A DNA stretch of 64,000 nt, taken from CAZBJJ01 sp964492245 (GTDB taxonomy: Bacteria > Spirochaetota > Spirochaetia > Treponematales > Breznakiellaceae). The position numbers and the translations under genes were made by a program. The notes under the pieces are model-generated. The model saw only the letters and a list, made by a program, of their open reading frames with translations, was not told the DNA's origin and searched no databases. The stretch covers positions 62,001 to 126,000 of the forward strand of contig CAZBJJ010000001.1 of assembly GCA_964492245.1 (NCBI GenBank), read 5' to 3'. Of the stretch, positions 42,548 through 51,729 are shown in pieces (position 1 is the first letter of the stretch; each line of letters starts with the position of its first letter).

Positions 42548-43396
42548 GTGGAAATAAAAGCAGCTGATGTTAAAGCTCTGCGCGAAAAAACTGGCGCAGG
42601 TATGATGGATTGTAAGAAGGCTCTAATAGAGTGTGGTGGCGATTTTTCCAAGGCCGAGAAACTTCTTAAAGAAAAAGGGCTGGCTGCATTGGAAAAAAGA
42701 GCCGATAGGGCAACTAATGAGGGCAAAATTTTTATTAAAATACAGGGCAATAAGGCAGCTATTGCCGAATTGGCCAGTGAAACCGACTTTGTTGCACGCA
42801 ATGACGAGTTTATTCAGGTGGGCAATGAAATTGTCTCTAGAATGACAGCTAAAAATATAGACAGTGTTACCGATGAACTTTCGGGACTCTTAGCAGATTT
42901 AGCGACAAAGATTCGCGAAAACATGTCGGTCAAACGCGTACTTCTGCTCAATGCAAAAGAGAACGAAAGCTTTACCAGCTATAGCCATGGCGATGGCACA
43001 ATTGGCGTTATTGTACAGCTTGCCGCAGAATCTGCAGAGGCCCTGCAAAACGAAAAGGTCAAGGCTTTGGCATTTGACCTAGCTCTCCATATTGCCGCCT
43101 TTAATCCTGTTGCTCTAAACCGAGAGGGAATTGATAGTGAGTATATAAAAGAACAGGAAGATATTTATCGCCATCAAATGGAACAGGACGAAAAATTAAA
43201 AGGCAAGGATGCAAAAATAATTGATGGCATCTTAAAAGGCAAGCTCAATAAACACCTTGGAGAAATTTGTCTATTGGACCAGGGTTTTGTCAAAGACGAC
43301 AAGCAAAAGGTCTCGGATGTTCTTCAATCTTTGAGTAAGGAAATAGGCACAAAATTATCTATAAGTAATTATGTCTATTTTAAAGTGGGAACCTGA
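42548..43396 (+). CDS. tsf: Translation elongation factor Ts
   Basis: Guanine nucleotide exchange factor for EF-Tu. The 282-aa protein has the N-terminal UBA-like segment VKALREKTGAGMMDCKKAL near 7, ATNEGKIFIKI near 57 and ELASETDFVARNDEF near 77. The start is GTG with TAGGAG 8-9 nt upstream. It lies between rpsB and frr; the usual pyrH is missing from the interval. Confidence 0.96.
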   Translation: MEIKAADVKALREKTGAGMMDCKKALIECGGDFSKAEKLLKEKGLAALEKRADRATNEGKIFIKIQGNKAAIAELASETDFVARNDEFIQVGNEIVSRMTAKNIDSVTDELSGLLADLATKIRENMSVKRVLLLNAKENESFTSYSHGDGTIGVIVQLAAESAEALQNEKVKALAFDLALHIAAFNPVALNREGIDSEYIKEQEDIYRHQMEQDEKLKGKDAKIIDGILKGKLNKHLGEICLLDQGFVKDDKQKVSDVLQSLSKEIGTKLSISNYVYFKVGT

Positions 43397-43413
43397 TAAT
43401 TTAATTTTTGTGG

Positions 43414-43435
43414 GGCCAGTAATTTTTTGCTGGCC
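43414..43435 (+). other. Stable hairpin between tsf and frr
   Basis: GGCCAG pairs with CTGGCC around TAATTTTTTG. No T-run follows the stem, so it is not a standard terminator; it may be a processing or attenuation site. Confidence 0.5.
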
Positions 43436-43458
43436 TTACAAATGCAAAGGAGTTAAAT

Positions 43459-44013
43459 ATGGATTCTGTCATTTCTTCTTGTGAAGACAGGATGAAAAAG
43501 AGTGTCAGTTCATTAAAAGACGAACTCGCGGGGGTTCGAACGGGCCGTGCTTCGGCTAGCCTTTTGGATAAAATTCGTGTCGATTACTATGGTGATAAAA
43601 CGCCCATTTCTTCAGTGGCAAACATCTCTGTACCAGAAGCTCAATTAATAGTGGTAAATCCTTGGGAAAAAAACTTAATTTCAGAAATCGAAAAGGCAAT
43701 CCGCAGTTCAGAGCTATCACTCAATCCCAGCAATGATGGCAAGGTAATTCGAATTAGCATTCCCTCCCTTACCGAAGAGCGCAGAAAAGAACTGGTAAAA
43801 CTCTGCAAAAACATTGCCGAAAACTCGAAGGTGGCTATTAGAAATATTCGACGAGATGGCAACGACGAGCTAAAAAAACAGTTGAAAGATTCATTGATTA
43901 GCGAAGACGAGGAAAAAAAGACTGCCGAATCTCTACAAAAACTTACCGATTCCTTTATAGCTGAAATTACTACCATTTTAGAAGCCAAGGAAAAGGAAAT
44001 TTTAGAAGTTTAA
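43459..44013 (+). CDS. frr: Ribosome recycling factor
   Basis: Splits post-termination ribosomes with EF-G. The 184-aa protein has the family segments LAGVRTGRASASLLDKI near 24, YYGDKTPISSVANISVPEAQ near 43 and the C-terminal helical region with RNIRRDGNDELKK near 133. AAAGGAG precedes the ATG. uppS starts on its stop codon (TAATG). Confidence 0.97.
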   Translation: MDSVISSCEDRMKKSVSSLKDELAGVRTGRASASLLDKIRVDYYGDKTPISSVANISVPEAQLIVVNPWEKNLISEIEKAIRSSELSLNPSNDGKVIRISIPSLTEERRKELVKLCKNIAENSKVAIRNIRRDGNDELKKQLKDSLISEDEEKKTAESLQKLTDSFIAEITTILEAKEKEILEV

Positions 44014-44735
44014 TGAATTGTGCTACTGTCGCCAACACTGAGAATGCCTCCATACATTTACCCCGACATATTGGTATTATTATGGACGGCAATGGGCGTT
44101 GGGCCAGCCGACAATCCAAGCCAAGGAGCTTTGGGCATAAACAGGGGCTTGAAAACGCAAAAACAATTGTGCATCGGGCCTGCGAAAAAAACATTCCCTA
44201 TCTTTCTCTCTTTGTATTTTCCACTGAAAACTGGAAAAGATCTGTCGAGGAAGTTGGCTACCTCATGAATCTTATTGACATCTACGTCTTGGCCGAAATG
44301 CCTTTCTACAGGGATAATAATATACAGCTGCGGTTTTCCGGCGACTTAACCGCACTTTCAAAAAACCTGCAAAACAAATTGCATGAGGCCCAGACAAAGA
44401 CCAAGGGCCACTCGGGTTTAGTTTTAAATATGGCCATTAACTATGGTGGAAAAAACGAAATTATTCGGGCCATACGCAGGCTATCCAAGGCCGAGAATTT
44501 AGCATCAATGACTGAAGAAGATTTTAAAAATTTTTTAGACAATCCAGATATTCCCGATATAGATTTTTTAATACGCACCGCAGGGGACATGAGGACAAGT
44601 AATTTTTTTATATGGCAATCGGCTTATGCCGAGCTCTATTTTAATGACAAGCTATGGCCCGATTGGAAGGCGGCCGATTTTGACCTCGCCCTGAACGAAT
44701 TTACCAAAAGGAATCGACGCTATGGCGGAAACTAG
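44013..44735 (+). CDS. uppS: Undecaprenyl diphosphate synthase (cis-prenyltransferase)
   Basis: Builds the C55 lipid carrier for cell wall synthesis by adding isopentenyl units in cis. The 240-aa protein has the diphosphate-binding IIMDGNGRWA near 22, LSLFVFSTENWKR near 66, MAINYGGKNEI near 140 and a substrate-binding part FLIRTAGDMRTSNF near 186. Start and end overlap frr and cdsA. Confidence 0.95.
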   Translation: MNCATVANTENASIHLPRHIGIIMDGNGRWASRQSKPRSFGHKQGLENAKTIVHRACEKNIPYLSLFVFSTENWKRSVEEVGYLMNLIDIYVLAEMPFYRDNNIQLRFSGDLTALSKNLQNKLHEAQTKTKGHSGLVLNMAINYGGKNEIIRAIRRLSKAENLASMTEEDFKNFLDNPDIPDIDFLIRTAGDMRTSNFFIWQSAYAELYFNDKLWPDWKAADFDLALNEFTKRNRRYGGN

Positions 44736-45597
44736 AAAAAAAATTACTAGCCGACTATTAATCTTCTTTATTGGCATACCCATCGTCAGCCTCTTGGTTC
44801 TCTTGGGAACATATAAAAATCATCTTCCGGTAAGCTTGGCCCTATTGTTTATCAATATGTTGGCCATTTTGGAAATGCACACCATTTTGGCAAAAAAATT
44901 TGTAGTTCCCTCTATTATTGAAACCCTCATTGTTTCAAATATTATTTTAATTTCAATCATTTTAAATGTTTCCTTCAATGTTACGGTGAATTTGTTTTAT
45001 TTTTCTCTGCTTTTAATTTTTATTTATTTTTTAATCCGTGGAATATTTAATTTTAATATTATTAGTGATTATATTGTCATTACCAGTTCGGCTTTTTTGC
45101 TGCTCGTATACCCCACTTTTTTTTCATTGTGGATTATCAAAATACTCACACTCAAATATGCTGCCCCCCTTGTCCTAGTTTTTCTTTTAAGCGTATTTGC
45201 CAATGATTCTTTGGCCTGGCTTTTGGGTATGCTATTTGGAAAAAACAACAGAGGTTTAATTGCAGTAAGCCCCAATAAAAGTCTAGCAGGATTTGGCGGG
45301 GGAATCTTTGCCTCTACTGCCGTTTTTATACTGAGCTATCTCGTTTTTGACTATTTGGCCATTCCCGTCTTTGGTTCCTTCGATACAAAGAGCTTTGTTT
45401 TAACTACTATTCTAGGTTTTTTTACGGGGCTAGCCAGTATTCTGGGCGATTTGGTTGAATCTACCATAAAAAGAAGTTGCGAAGTAAAAGACTCTGGCAC
45501 CTTGATGCAGGGGCGAGGCGGTATTTTAGATTCAATTGATTCTATTATATTTGGAGCCCCAGTATTTTACCTCTGTTATATTCTGTTTTTTCTATGA
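44722..45597 (+). CDS. cdsA: Phosphatidate cytidylyltransferase
   Basis: Makes CDP-diacylglycerol, the branch point of phospholipid synthesis, at the membrane. The 291-aa protein has seven to eight membrane spans and the CTP transferase signature near the C-terminus (STIKRSCEVKDSGTLMQGRG, then GILDSIDS). It overlaps both uppS and dxr. Confidence 0.94.
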   Translation: MAETRKKITSRLLIFFIGIPIVSLLVLLGTYKNHLPVSLALLFINMLAILEMHTILAKKFVVPSIIETLIVSNIILISIILNVSFNVTVNLFYFSLLLIFIYFLIRGIFNFNIISDYIVITSSAFLLLVYPTFFSLWIIKILTLKYAAPLVLVFLLSVFANDSLAWLLGMLFGKNNRGLIAVSPNKSLAGFGGGIFASTAVFILSYLVFDYLAIPVFGSFDTKSFVLTTILGFFTGLASILGDLVESTIKRSCEVKDSGTLMQGRGGILDSIDSIIFGAPVFYLCYILFFL

Positions 45598-46730
45598 AAA
45601 GGATCCTTGTTTTAGGCGCCTCTGGCTCTATTGGGGCAAATGCAATTCAAATTATTAAAGACTACCCAGATTATTTTTCCTTGGTCGGGGCCCAGGCCCA
45701 TAAAAGCATAGATTTTTTAATTAAATTAAAACAGGTTTTCCCTAAAATTAAAACTGCCACAACGATTATGGCCAATAATATTGACGATGGCATTGATTTT
45801 TATGGTATACATGCAATTGAACAGCTTATCGAAAAAACCAAGCCGAACATTATAGTAAATGGCATTTCCGGTTCGGCTGGGCTCATGCCCTCGGTCATTG
45901 CCCTTAGAAATGGAATCTCTTTAGCACTTGCTAACAAAGAAAGTATTGTTATGGCAGGTAATCTTCTTTTTAATTTGGCCAAAAAAAAGAATCTTTCAAT
46001 TATCCCTGTCGATTCAGAACACGCTGCCCTATTCCAACTCCTGCGCTATATGGATAAAAAAAATGTAGCAGAGCTAATATTAACTGCATCCGGTGGGCCT
46101 TTTTTTAAAAAGAGCCGCCTAGAATTAATGGGAGTTACCGCAGACCAGGCCCTAGCCCACCCCACATGGAAGATGGGAGGTAAAATATCGATAGATTCCG
46201 CGACCCTGGCAAATAAGGGCCTAGAACTTATAGAGGCAATGTATCTCTTTAATTTTGATGAATCTCTTATTAAGGTGCTTGTCCACCCGGAAAGCCAGGT
46301 CCATTCTCTTATCCGTCTTTGCAATGCAACGATGTATGCACAAATTTCTAAGCCAGATATGAGGCAATCCATTCACGAAGCACTTTGTTTCCCGCAGATA
46401 CCTCAATCGAATTACAGTTATTTGGACCTGGCGGGCAAAACCTTGAGCTTTGAGCAAGTCGATAACGAAACCTTTCCCATGCTCAATCTTGCCCGAGAGT
46501 GCGCCCAAAAAAAAGGTATCTTCCCCCTTATTTACAATGCCGCCAACGAAGTTGCAGTCGATTTATTTTTAAAAGGGGCTATTTCTTTTTTAAATATTTC
46601 ACAGCTAGTAGAAAAAGTTTTAAGCAATAATAATCCCCATGGCCCGGCTAATGAATTTGAAGAATTAATGCAACTGAACACCGAATATAAAGAATTGAGC
46701 TACACAGTCTCTAAGGAATTTAGATTATGA
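45594..46730 (+). CDS. dxr: 1-deoxy-D-xylulose 5-phosphate reductoisomerase
   Basis: Committed step of the MEP isoprenoid pathway, using NADPH. The 378-aa protein has GASGSIGANAIQI near 7, LALANKESIVMAG near 110, metal ligands in VDSEHAALFQLL near 142, and LTASGGPF near 166. It supplies precursors for uppS, located two genes upstream. Start and stop overlap cdsA and rseP by 4 nt. Confidence 0.96.
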   Translation: MKRILVLGASGSIGANAIQIIKDYPDYFSLVGAQAHKSIDFLIKLKQVFPKIKTATTIMANNIDDGIDFYGIHAIEQLIEKTKPNIIVNGISGSAGLMPSVIALRNGISLALANKESIVMAGNLLFNLAKKKNLSIIPVDSEHAALFQLLRYMDKKNVAELILTASGGPFFKKSRLELMGVTADQALAHPTWKMGGKISIDSATLANKGLELIEAMYLFNFDESLIKVLVHPESQVHSLIRLCNATMYAQISKPDMRQSIHEALCFPQIPQSNYSYLDLAGKTLSFEQVDNETFPMLNLARECAQKKGIFPLIYNAANEVAVDLFLKGAISFLNISQLVEKVLSNNNPHGPANEFEELMQLNTEYKELSYTVSKEFRL

Positions 46731-48082
46731 TTAAGATTTTAGCAGGCCTATTCGGCCTAGGTATCGTCGTTTTTATTCACGAGCTAGGACATTTTATTTT
46801 TGCCCGTATGCTAGGCATTAAAGTATTGGCCTTTTCTGTGGGATGGGGCCAGCCAATTTTTCAAAAAAGCTATAAGGGCACCGATTACCGCATTGGCATA
46901 TTGCCAATTGGCGGATACTGTAAAATGGATGGCGAAGAAGAATACCAAGAGGCTATTTTACAAAAAAAAGATTCAATCGAAATGCGCCTGGGCACCTTTT
47001 GGGCAGCAAACCCCTTTAAACGAATTCTTGTAGCCCTTGCTGGCCCGCTTTTTAACTGGATTTTCGCCTTTCTCTCGTTTATTTTTATTTTTTTAATTGG
47101 GTATACGATGTATTCACCTTTTAATAAAATTGTTTTAGCCAGCGACGTGAACAATTCTAGTTTTAGTGCGGCAGACAATGCAGGCCTTATGACAGGCGAC
47201 CGTATTTTATCTATAAATGGAAAAACCACAACACATAGTTTCGATATATCTCAAATTATATCCGAAAACCCTGGAAAAGAGCTGGAATTAATAATAGAAA
47301 GAAATTCAGAGCATTTAACAAAGACGCTTAGACCCGAACTAGATAAGGACACGGGGGCTGGAAAAATTGGTATTTATTTTTGGATTGACCCAGTTATTGA
47401 ATCGGTTCTTCCACACTCCCCAGCAGCCATTGCTGGTTTAATGCCAGGAGACCGAATTTTAAGCATCGACAGTCAAAATATTTCTCATCAAATGGAAATC
47501 CTCTCCTTTCTTAAAAACAGACCTCCTAAACTGAATATCAGCTGGGAGCGGGAAAATTTAATTTTGAACAGCGAAATAGTTCTCTCTTGGCATACCGAAG
47601 AGCCAGATTTTAACATCCTTGGCCTGAATTTTGCTGTTGACTCCTGGCAGGTTAAAGAGAAAAACATATTAGCAGCCTGTGGGAAAAGTTTTACCGAGGT
47701 AAATACCACCTTTTATGAATCCTTAAAAGGACTGAGCCTTTTGGTTCGTGGGATTAATATTACCAAGGCTGTTTCCGGTCCTCTTCGTATAAGCCATATG
47801 GTCGGCGAAACAGCAATTCAGAGCTTTTCTAAGGATGCGCGCAGTGGCTTTATTACTGTCCTTCGATTTTTGGCCTATATTTCCATTGTTTTATCCCTTA
47901 TGAATTTATTGCCCATTCCCGCCTTAGATGGGGGAATGATTTTAATTTTTATCCTGGAGGCTTTTATTAGAAAGCCAATAAAACCAAAATTCCTTAGCTA
48001 CTACCAATTGTTTGGCACAATTATTATAATGTCCCTAATATTGATATCTTTTATTAGTGATATTCTTTTTTTAATTGCTTAA
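46727..48082 (+). CDS. rseP: RIP zinc metalloprotease RseP/RasP
   Basis: Site-2 membrane protease that cleaves membrane-embedded substrates such as anti-sigma factors or signal peptides. The 451-aa protein has the HExxH motif HELGH near 18, two PDZ domains (about 130-205 and 215-290, with GLMTGDRILSINGK and GLMPGDRILSIDS) and the third metal ligand region NLLPIPALDGG near 396. It ends the translation/isoprenoid/envelope cluster. Confidence 0.94.
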   Translation: MIKILAGLFGLGIVVFIHELGHFIFARMLGIKVLAFSVGWGQPIFQKSYKGTDYRIGILPIGGYCKMDGEEEYQEAILQKKDSIEMRLGTFWAANPFKRILVALAGPLFNWIFAFLSFIFIFLIGYTMYSPFNKIVLASDVNNSSFSAADNAGLMTGDRILSINGKTTTHSFDISQIISENPGKELELIIERNSEHLTKTLRPELDKDTGAGKIGIYFWIDPVIESVLPHSPAAIAGLMPGDRILSIDSQNISHQMEILSFLKNRPPKLNISWERENLILNSEIVLSWHTEEPDFNILGLNFAVDSWQVKEKNILAACGKSFTEVNTTFYESLKGLSLLVRGINITKAVSGPLRISHMVGETAIQSFSKDARSGFITVLRFLAYISIVLSLMNLLPIPALDGGMILIFILEAFIRKPIKPKFLSYYQLFGTIIIMSLILISFISDILFLIA

Positions 48083-48097
48083 TGGAGTTTGCTATAG

Positions 48098-49564
48098 ATG
48101 TTGCTTTTTATTGCCCTTTTAATTATCTTGGCAATTTTTTCCAGTAAGATTAGTAACAAATTTGGACTACCCTTACTTATTGGTTTTATCTTAATAGGAA
48201 TTATCGTTGGAAGCGATGTCTTAAATTTATTTTATTTTGACAATGCCGATTTAACAAAGACAATTGCCGATATCCTTTTAATTTATATTATTTTTGATGG
48301 TGGCTTTAGAGTTAAAAAAAAATCTTTTTTAAGTGTTGCAAAACCTTCGCTAACCCTAGCCACTTTAGGGGTTGCCCTTACCGCATTATTTTTAGGTCTT
48401 CTCATTCATTTTATTTTTAAATTCGATATCGTCTATTCTTTTTTAATATCCTCTATTATTTCTTCTACCGATGCAGCGGCAGTTTTTATGATAACGAAGG
48501 AAAACCCAATAAAGGGCAAGCTTGCGACAACGCTCAATGTAGAATCTGCAGCCAACGATCCAATGGCAATTATTTTAACCATCGCCTTTATACAAATTGC
48601 CAGCAATGCCTTTAATTCACCAATTATGGCTATTCTTCAATTGATATGGCAATTCGCTGGCGGGGTAATAATTGCTTTTCTCTGTTCAAAAATTGCCACC
48701 TATATGTTTAAACGTCTTAATACTGAAAACAGAGGTAATTATAACATTCTAATGCTTGGCTATGTTCTCTTTGCCTATGGGGCAGCAGAATTCGTCAAGG
48801 CAAATGGCATAATTACGGTGTTTTTTATGGGCTTTTGGTTGGGCAATGCACAATATCCCGCCAAACGAAGTATAAGCAATTTTTTAGACACTATTGCCAC
48901 CATTTGCAATATGACGCTTTTTATTTTATTAGGTCTGCTATCTTTTCCCCATCGTTTTGTTTATATTTGGAAAGAGGCCTTACTCATTGTTGCAATAATG
49001 ATGTTCGTCGCCCGTCCCCTAGCCCTGCTTATCTCTACAATACCCTTTAAATATAATTTAAAAGAGAAAATATTTTTAATGTGGGGAGGAGTAAAAGGAG
49101 CCGTCCCCATCGTATTGGCTACTTATCCCATGGCCGCAGGGCTGGATGAAAATGGTTTTATTTTTGATAGCATCTTCTTTGCGGTATTTATTTCCTGTGT
49201 TTTACAGGGTACCACCCTGGGCCCCCTATCTAAGCTTTTTAAGCTAACAGAAAAACGAAAACCAGAGTCGCCCCATACAGTAGAACTGCATTCAATTCAA
49301 AAAAGTGATATTGATATGTTTGAAATTCTTGTAGAAAACAATTCAAACTGCACAAAACTACCATTGGCAGAGCTTAATTTAGGCAACGAGGTTTTAATTA
49401 GCTCTATAGTGCGGCAAGAAAAACTTATCTTGCCAAAGGGCGATACCCACATTCAAAAAAATGACATCCTCTTTGTGCTAGCGCATTCAAATCAAATTGA
49501 TGAAGTATATCAGCTTATCAACTGCTCTTCTGCTGAGCCTAACAATCCACACTCAAAAACATAA
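48098..49564 (+). CDS. Cation:proton antiporter, CPA1 type with TrkA-C domain
   Basis: A 488-aa transporter with about twelve spans and the Na/K-H exchanger core (IISSTDAAAVFMI near 125 and NVESAANDPMAIIL near 148, holding the conserved Asp pair). The C-terminus (about 400-480) is a TrkA-C/RCK-C ligand-binding domain (LPLAELNLGNEVLISSIVR). It resembles NhaP2/CvrA-like K+/H+ antiporters. The exact ion is not readable from sequence. A GGAG lies before its start and folC follows 6 nt later. Confidence 0.88.
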   Translation: MLLFIALLIILAIFSSKISNKFGLPLLIGFILIGIIVGSDVLNLFYFDNADLTKTIADILLIYIIFDGGFRVKKKSFLSVAKPSLTLATLGVALTALFLGLLIHFIFKFDIVYSFLISSIISSTDAAAVFMITKENPIKGKLATTLNVESAANDPMAIILTIAFIQIASNAFNSPIMAILQLIWQFAGGVIIAFLCSKIATYMFKRLNTENRGNYNILMLGYVLFAYGAAEFVKANGIITVFFMGFWLGNAQYPAKRSISNFLDTIATICNMTLFILLGLLSFPHRFVYIWKEALLIVAIMMFVARPLALLISTIPFKYNLKEKIFLMWGGVKGAVPIVLATYPMAAGLDENGFIFDSIFFAVFISCVLQGTTLGPLSKLFKLTEKRKPESPHTVELHSIQKSDIDMFEILVENNSNCTKLPLAELNLGNEVLISSIVRQEKLILPKGDTHIQKNDILFVLAHSNQIDEVYQLINCSSAEPNNPHSKT

Positions 49565-49570
49565 CTCAAT

Positions 49571-50902
49571 ATGTTTAAAACTGTTAGCGAGGTTTTTAAT
49601 TGGTGCGAGACCTTTATTAACCACGAACGCAATTTAAATGCCGCAACCTTTCGTTTAGATAGAATGATATATCTCTCCCAACTTGCTGGAGATCCCTGGA
49701 AAAAATGTCGTGTTATACATATTGCCGGCAGCAAGGGCAAGGGAAGCATAAGTGCAATGCTGGCGAGCATTTTCACCGAAAAAGGCGATAGTACCGCTCG
49801 TTTTGCTTCGCCCCATGTCTTGGACCCAAGGGAAAGAATGACATTGAGCAACGAATTCTTTAAAGATGAAATATATATTCAAGGTGGCAACGAGTTAAAA
49901 ACAATTGTTCAAAGGGCAGTTATGCCTGGCAAAGCTCCCCCGACTTACTTTGAATTGATGTGCCTACTCTTTTTTATCTTGGTTAAAACTGTGCAGGCCG
50001 ACACCCTTATACTTGAAACAGGGCTAGGAGGCAGATTGGATGCTACCAATATAATTCCAAAACCCGATCTCTGCATTTTAATGCCCATAGAATTGGAACA
50101 TTCACAGTTATTGGGTAAGGACATAGCTAGCATTGCCGAGGAAAAAGCAGGCATAATTAAATCGGGCGTTCCCATTCTTTTACATTCCAATATTACCCAA
50201 GATGCCTATAGTGTATTTTTAAATCGGGCGGAACAAAAAAAAGCAAGGGTATATAAAACTGATGATTTTTTTAAACTTAAAAGTTGCAGCTATCGGCAGG
50301 GCCTTAATACGATAAACTTAATTAATACTATATCGCACGAAGATTTTATAATTAAAAGTCCCCTTATAGGAAATATACAGGGCTTGAATGCAGCTACTGC
50401 CGCCGCTGCAAGTATTATTTTATTGAGCAATAAGGATGAAACCTATCGGGCAATAAATCAGGGGCTTTTAAAAACAAGCTTACCGGCTCGATTCCAAATT
50501 ATATCTAAATTTGCTTTTCCTATTGTAGTCGACGGTGCCCATACAAAAAACTCAGTAAAGCTGACATTGGAAACCTGGCTAGAGATATATGGAGGGGGGG
50601 GGACACTTTTGTTTTCCTGTGCAGAAGACAAAGATGTAATGGCCATGGCTGAATATTTAGCCCCGCATTTTAACGATATTATTATTACAAAAACGGGGGG
50701 CCAAAAGCAAAGTAATTTATGTAAAATTGAAGAGGCCTTTGCTCCTATTTCTAACAAACTGCACCGCATAGATAATACCGACCTGGCAATACAGAAAAGT
50801 CTTGTTATAACAGAATCTGCGCATTCAAAATTATTAGTCTGCGGTTCTTTTTATTTAGCAGCGAGCTTTCTTTCCAGCCTTTCGTTGTCCAATTTTGAAT
50901 AG
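49571..50902 (+). CDS. folC: Folylpolyglutamate synthase / dihydrofolate synthase
   Basis: Adds glutamate to folates. The 443-aa Mur-ligase-type protein has the ATP loop HIAGSKGKGSISAML near 54, TGLGGRLDATN near 150 and PIELEHSQLLG near 174. A run of nine G (50594-50602) encodes GGGG near 344. The 3' end overlaps an RluA-type gene on the other strand by 52 nt. Together with folK it gives two folate genes in the window. Confidence 0.93.
   Translation: MFKTVSEVFNWCETFINHERNLNAATFRLDRMIYLSQLAGDPWKKCRVIHIAGSKGKGSISAMLASIFTEKGDSTARFASPHVLDPRERMTLSNEFFKDEIYIQGGNELKTIVQRAVMPGKAPPTYFELMCLLFFILVKTVQADTLILETGLGGRLDATNIIPKPDLCILMPIELEHSQLLGKDIASIAEEKAGIIKSGVPILLHSNITQDAYSVFLNRAEQKKARVYKTDDFFKLKSCSYRQGLNTINLINTISHEDFIIKSPLIGNIQGLNAATAAAASIILLSNKDETYRAINQGLLKTSLPARFQIISKFAFPIVVDGAHTKNSVKLTLETWLEIYGGGGTLLFSCAEDKDVMAMAEYLAPHFNDIIITKTGGQKQSNLCKIEEAFAPISNKLHRIDNTDLAIQKSLVITESAHSKLLVCGSFYLAASFLSSLSLSNFE
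50594..50602 (+). repeat. Nine-G homopolymer inside folC
   Basis: Nine consecutive G within codons for GGGG. It is the longest G/C run I noticed in the window. Confidence 0.85.
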
Positions 50903-51645
50903 GACCATTCTTCGGTATTAAAGGCCTTGTTCATGCAGGTCAATTTATAGGCCTCTAGAAAAAATATTTCTGTATTCGTAACATCGGTGTTTAATACATT
51001 ATATTTGGTATCGTCTAGCAGGGGCAGACCAGCCCAGGCTAAATGGGCGCGCAATTGATGTCTGAATCCTCGGCGAAGTTCGCATTGCACAATGCAAAGA
51101 GGAATGTCTTTATAGCTGCCGATAATTTCGACGCCCAGTATCAAAGTCCTATAATATTTTCCTCGGTCATAGGCGATATCCGCTCTTTTTTTGTCTAAAC
51201 CCGTCTGGACAATTGTTGGGCGAACAGCTGTGCGCCCAGGGCCCCAGGGTCTAAAAGCACTTTCGATATGATTATTTGTTAATTTAGCTTTTTCTGGGAA
51301 GCCCTCTGGCAGGACATGCTCATTAAAGGGCCGCAGATCTAAACAGAGAGCACGATAATTTTTAATCAGTCTGCCTTCTTCCTGTATCTGTATAAAATGT
51401 TCATAGGTTTTTTGGTCTTTAGCAATTAATACCAAACCGCTTGTTTCATAATCCAGACGGTTTACTAGGCCCCCTTCTATAGGTTTTTTCCCTTTTACCT
51501 GTAAAATCGATGGATATATTTGGGCACAGCGACTTAAAACTGAGTCCTCCCCTTTTATCAGGGGGGCTGTGTGAACGCAGGCTTTTTTATAGCTAACCAA
51601 ATAATTTGAATTATCAAAAATAATTTCTGGGTCTTTTCTTTGCAT
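50851..51645 (-). CDS. RluA-family pseudouridine synthase
   Basis: Makes pseudouridine in rRNA or tRNA. About 264 aa from ATG 51645, preceded by AAGGA. The catalytic Asp lies in VNRLDYETSGLVLIAKD near 66, and the C-terminal RGFRHQLRAHLAWAGLPLLDD near 205 is typical. No S4 domain is present. The last 52 nt overlap folC in antisense. It is divergent from the YihY-cNMP gene. Confidence 0.88.
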   Translation of the reverse strand: MQRKDPEIIFDNSNYLVSYKKACVHTAPLIKGEDSVLSRCAQIYPSILQVKGKKPIEGGLVNRLDYETSGLVLIAKDQKTYEHFIQIQEEGRLIKNYRALCLDLRPFNEHVLPEGFPEKAKLTNNHIESAFRPWGPGRTAVRPTIVQTGLDKKRADIAYDRGKYYRTLILGVEIIGSYKDIPLCIVQCELRRGFRHQLRAHLAWAGLPLLDDTKYNVLNTDVTNTEIFFLEAYKLTCMNKAFNTEEWSYSKLDNERLERKLAAK

Positions 51646-51729
51646 TGTCCTGTATCCTTTATAATACAAAACCATATCTTGTGTCTATCAAAATAATGCA
51701 GCATACTAGAATGCTAAAAGGAGATACAG

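Noticed and set aside
43414..43435. Rho-independent terminator after tsf
   Set aside because: The stem is good, but the T-run lies in the loop and none follows the stem, so it is listed only as a hairpin.
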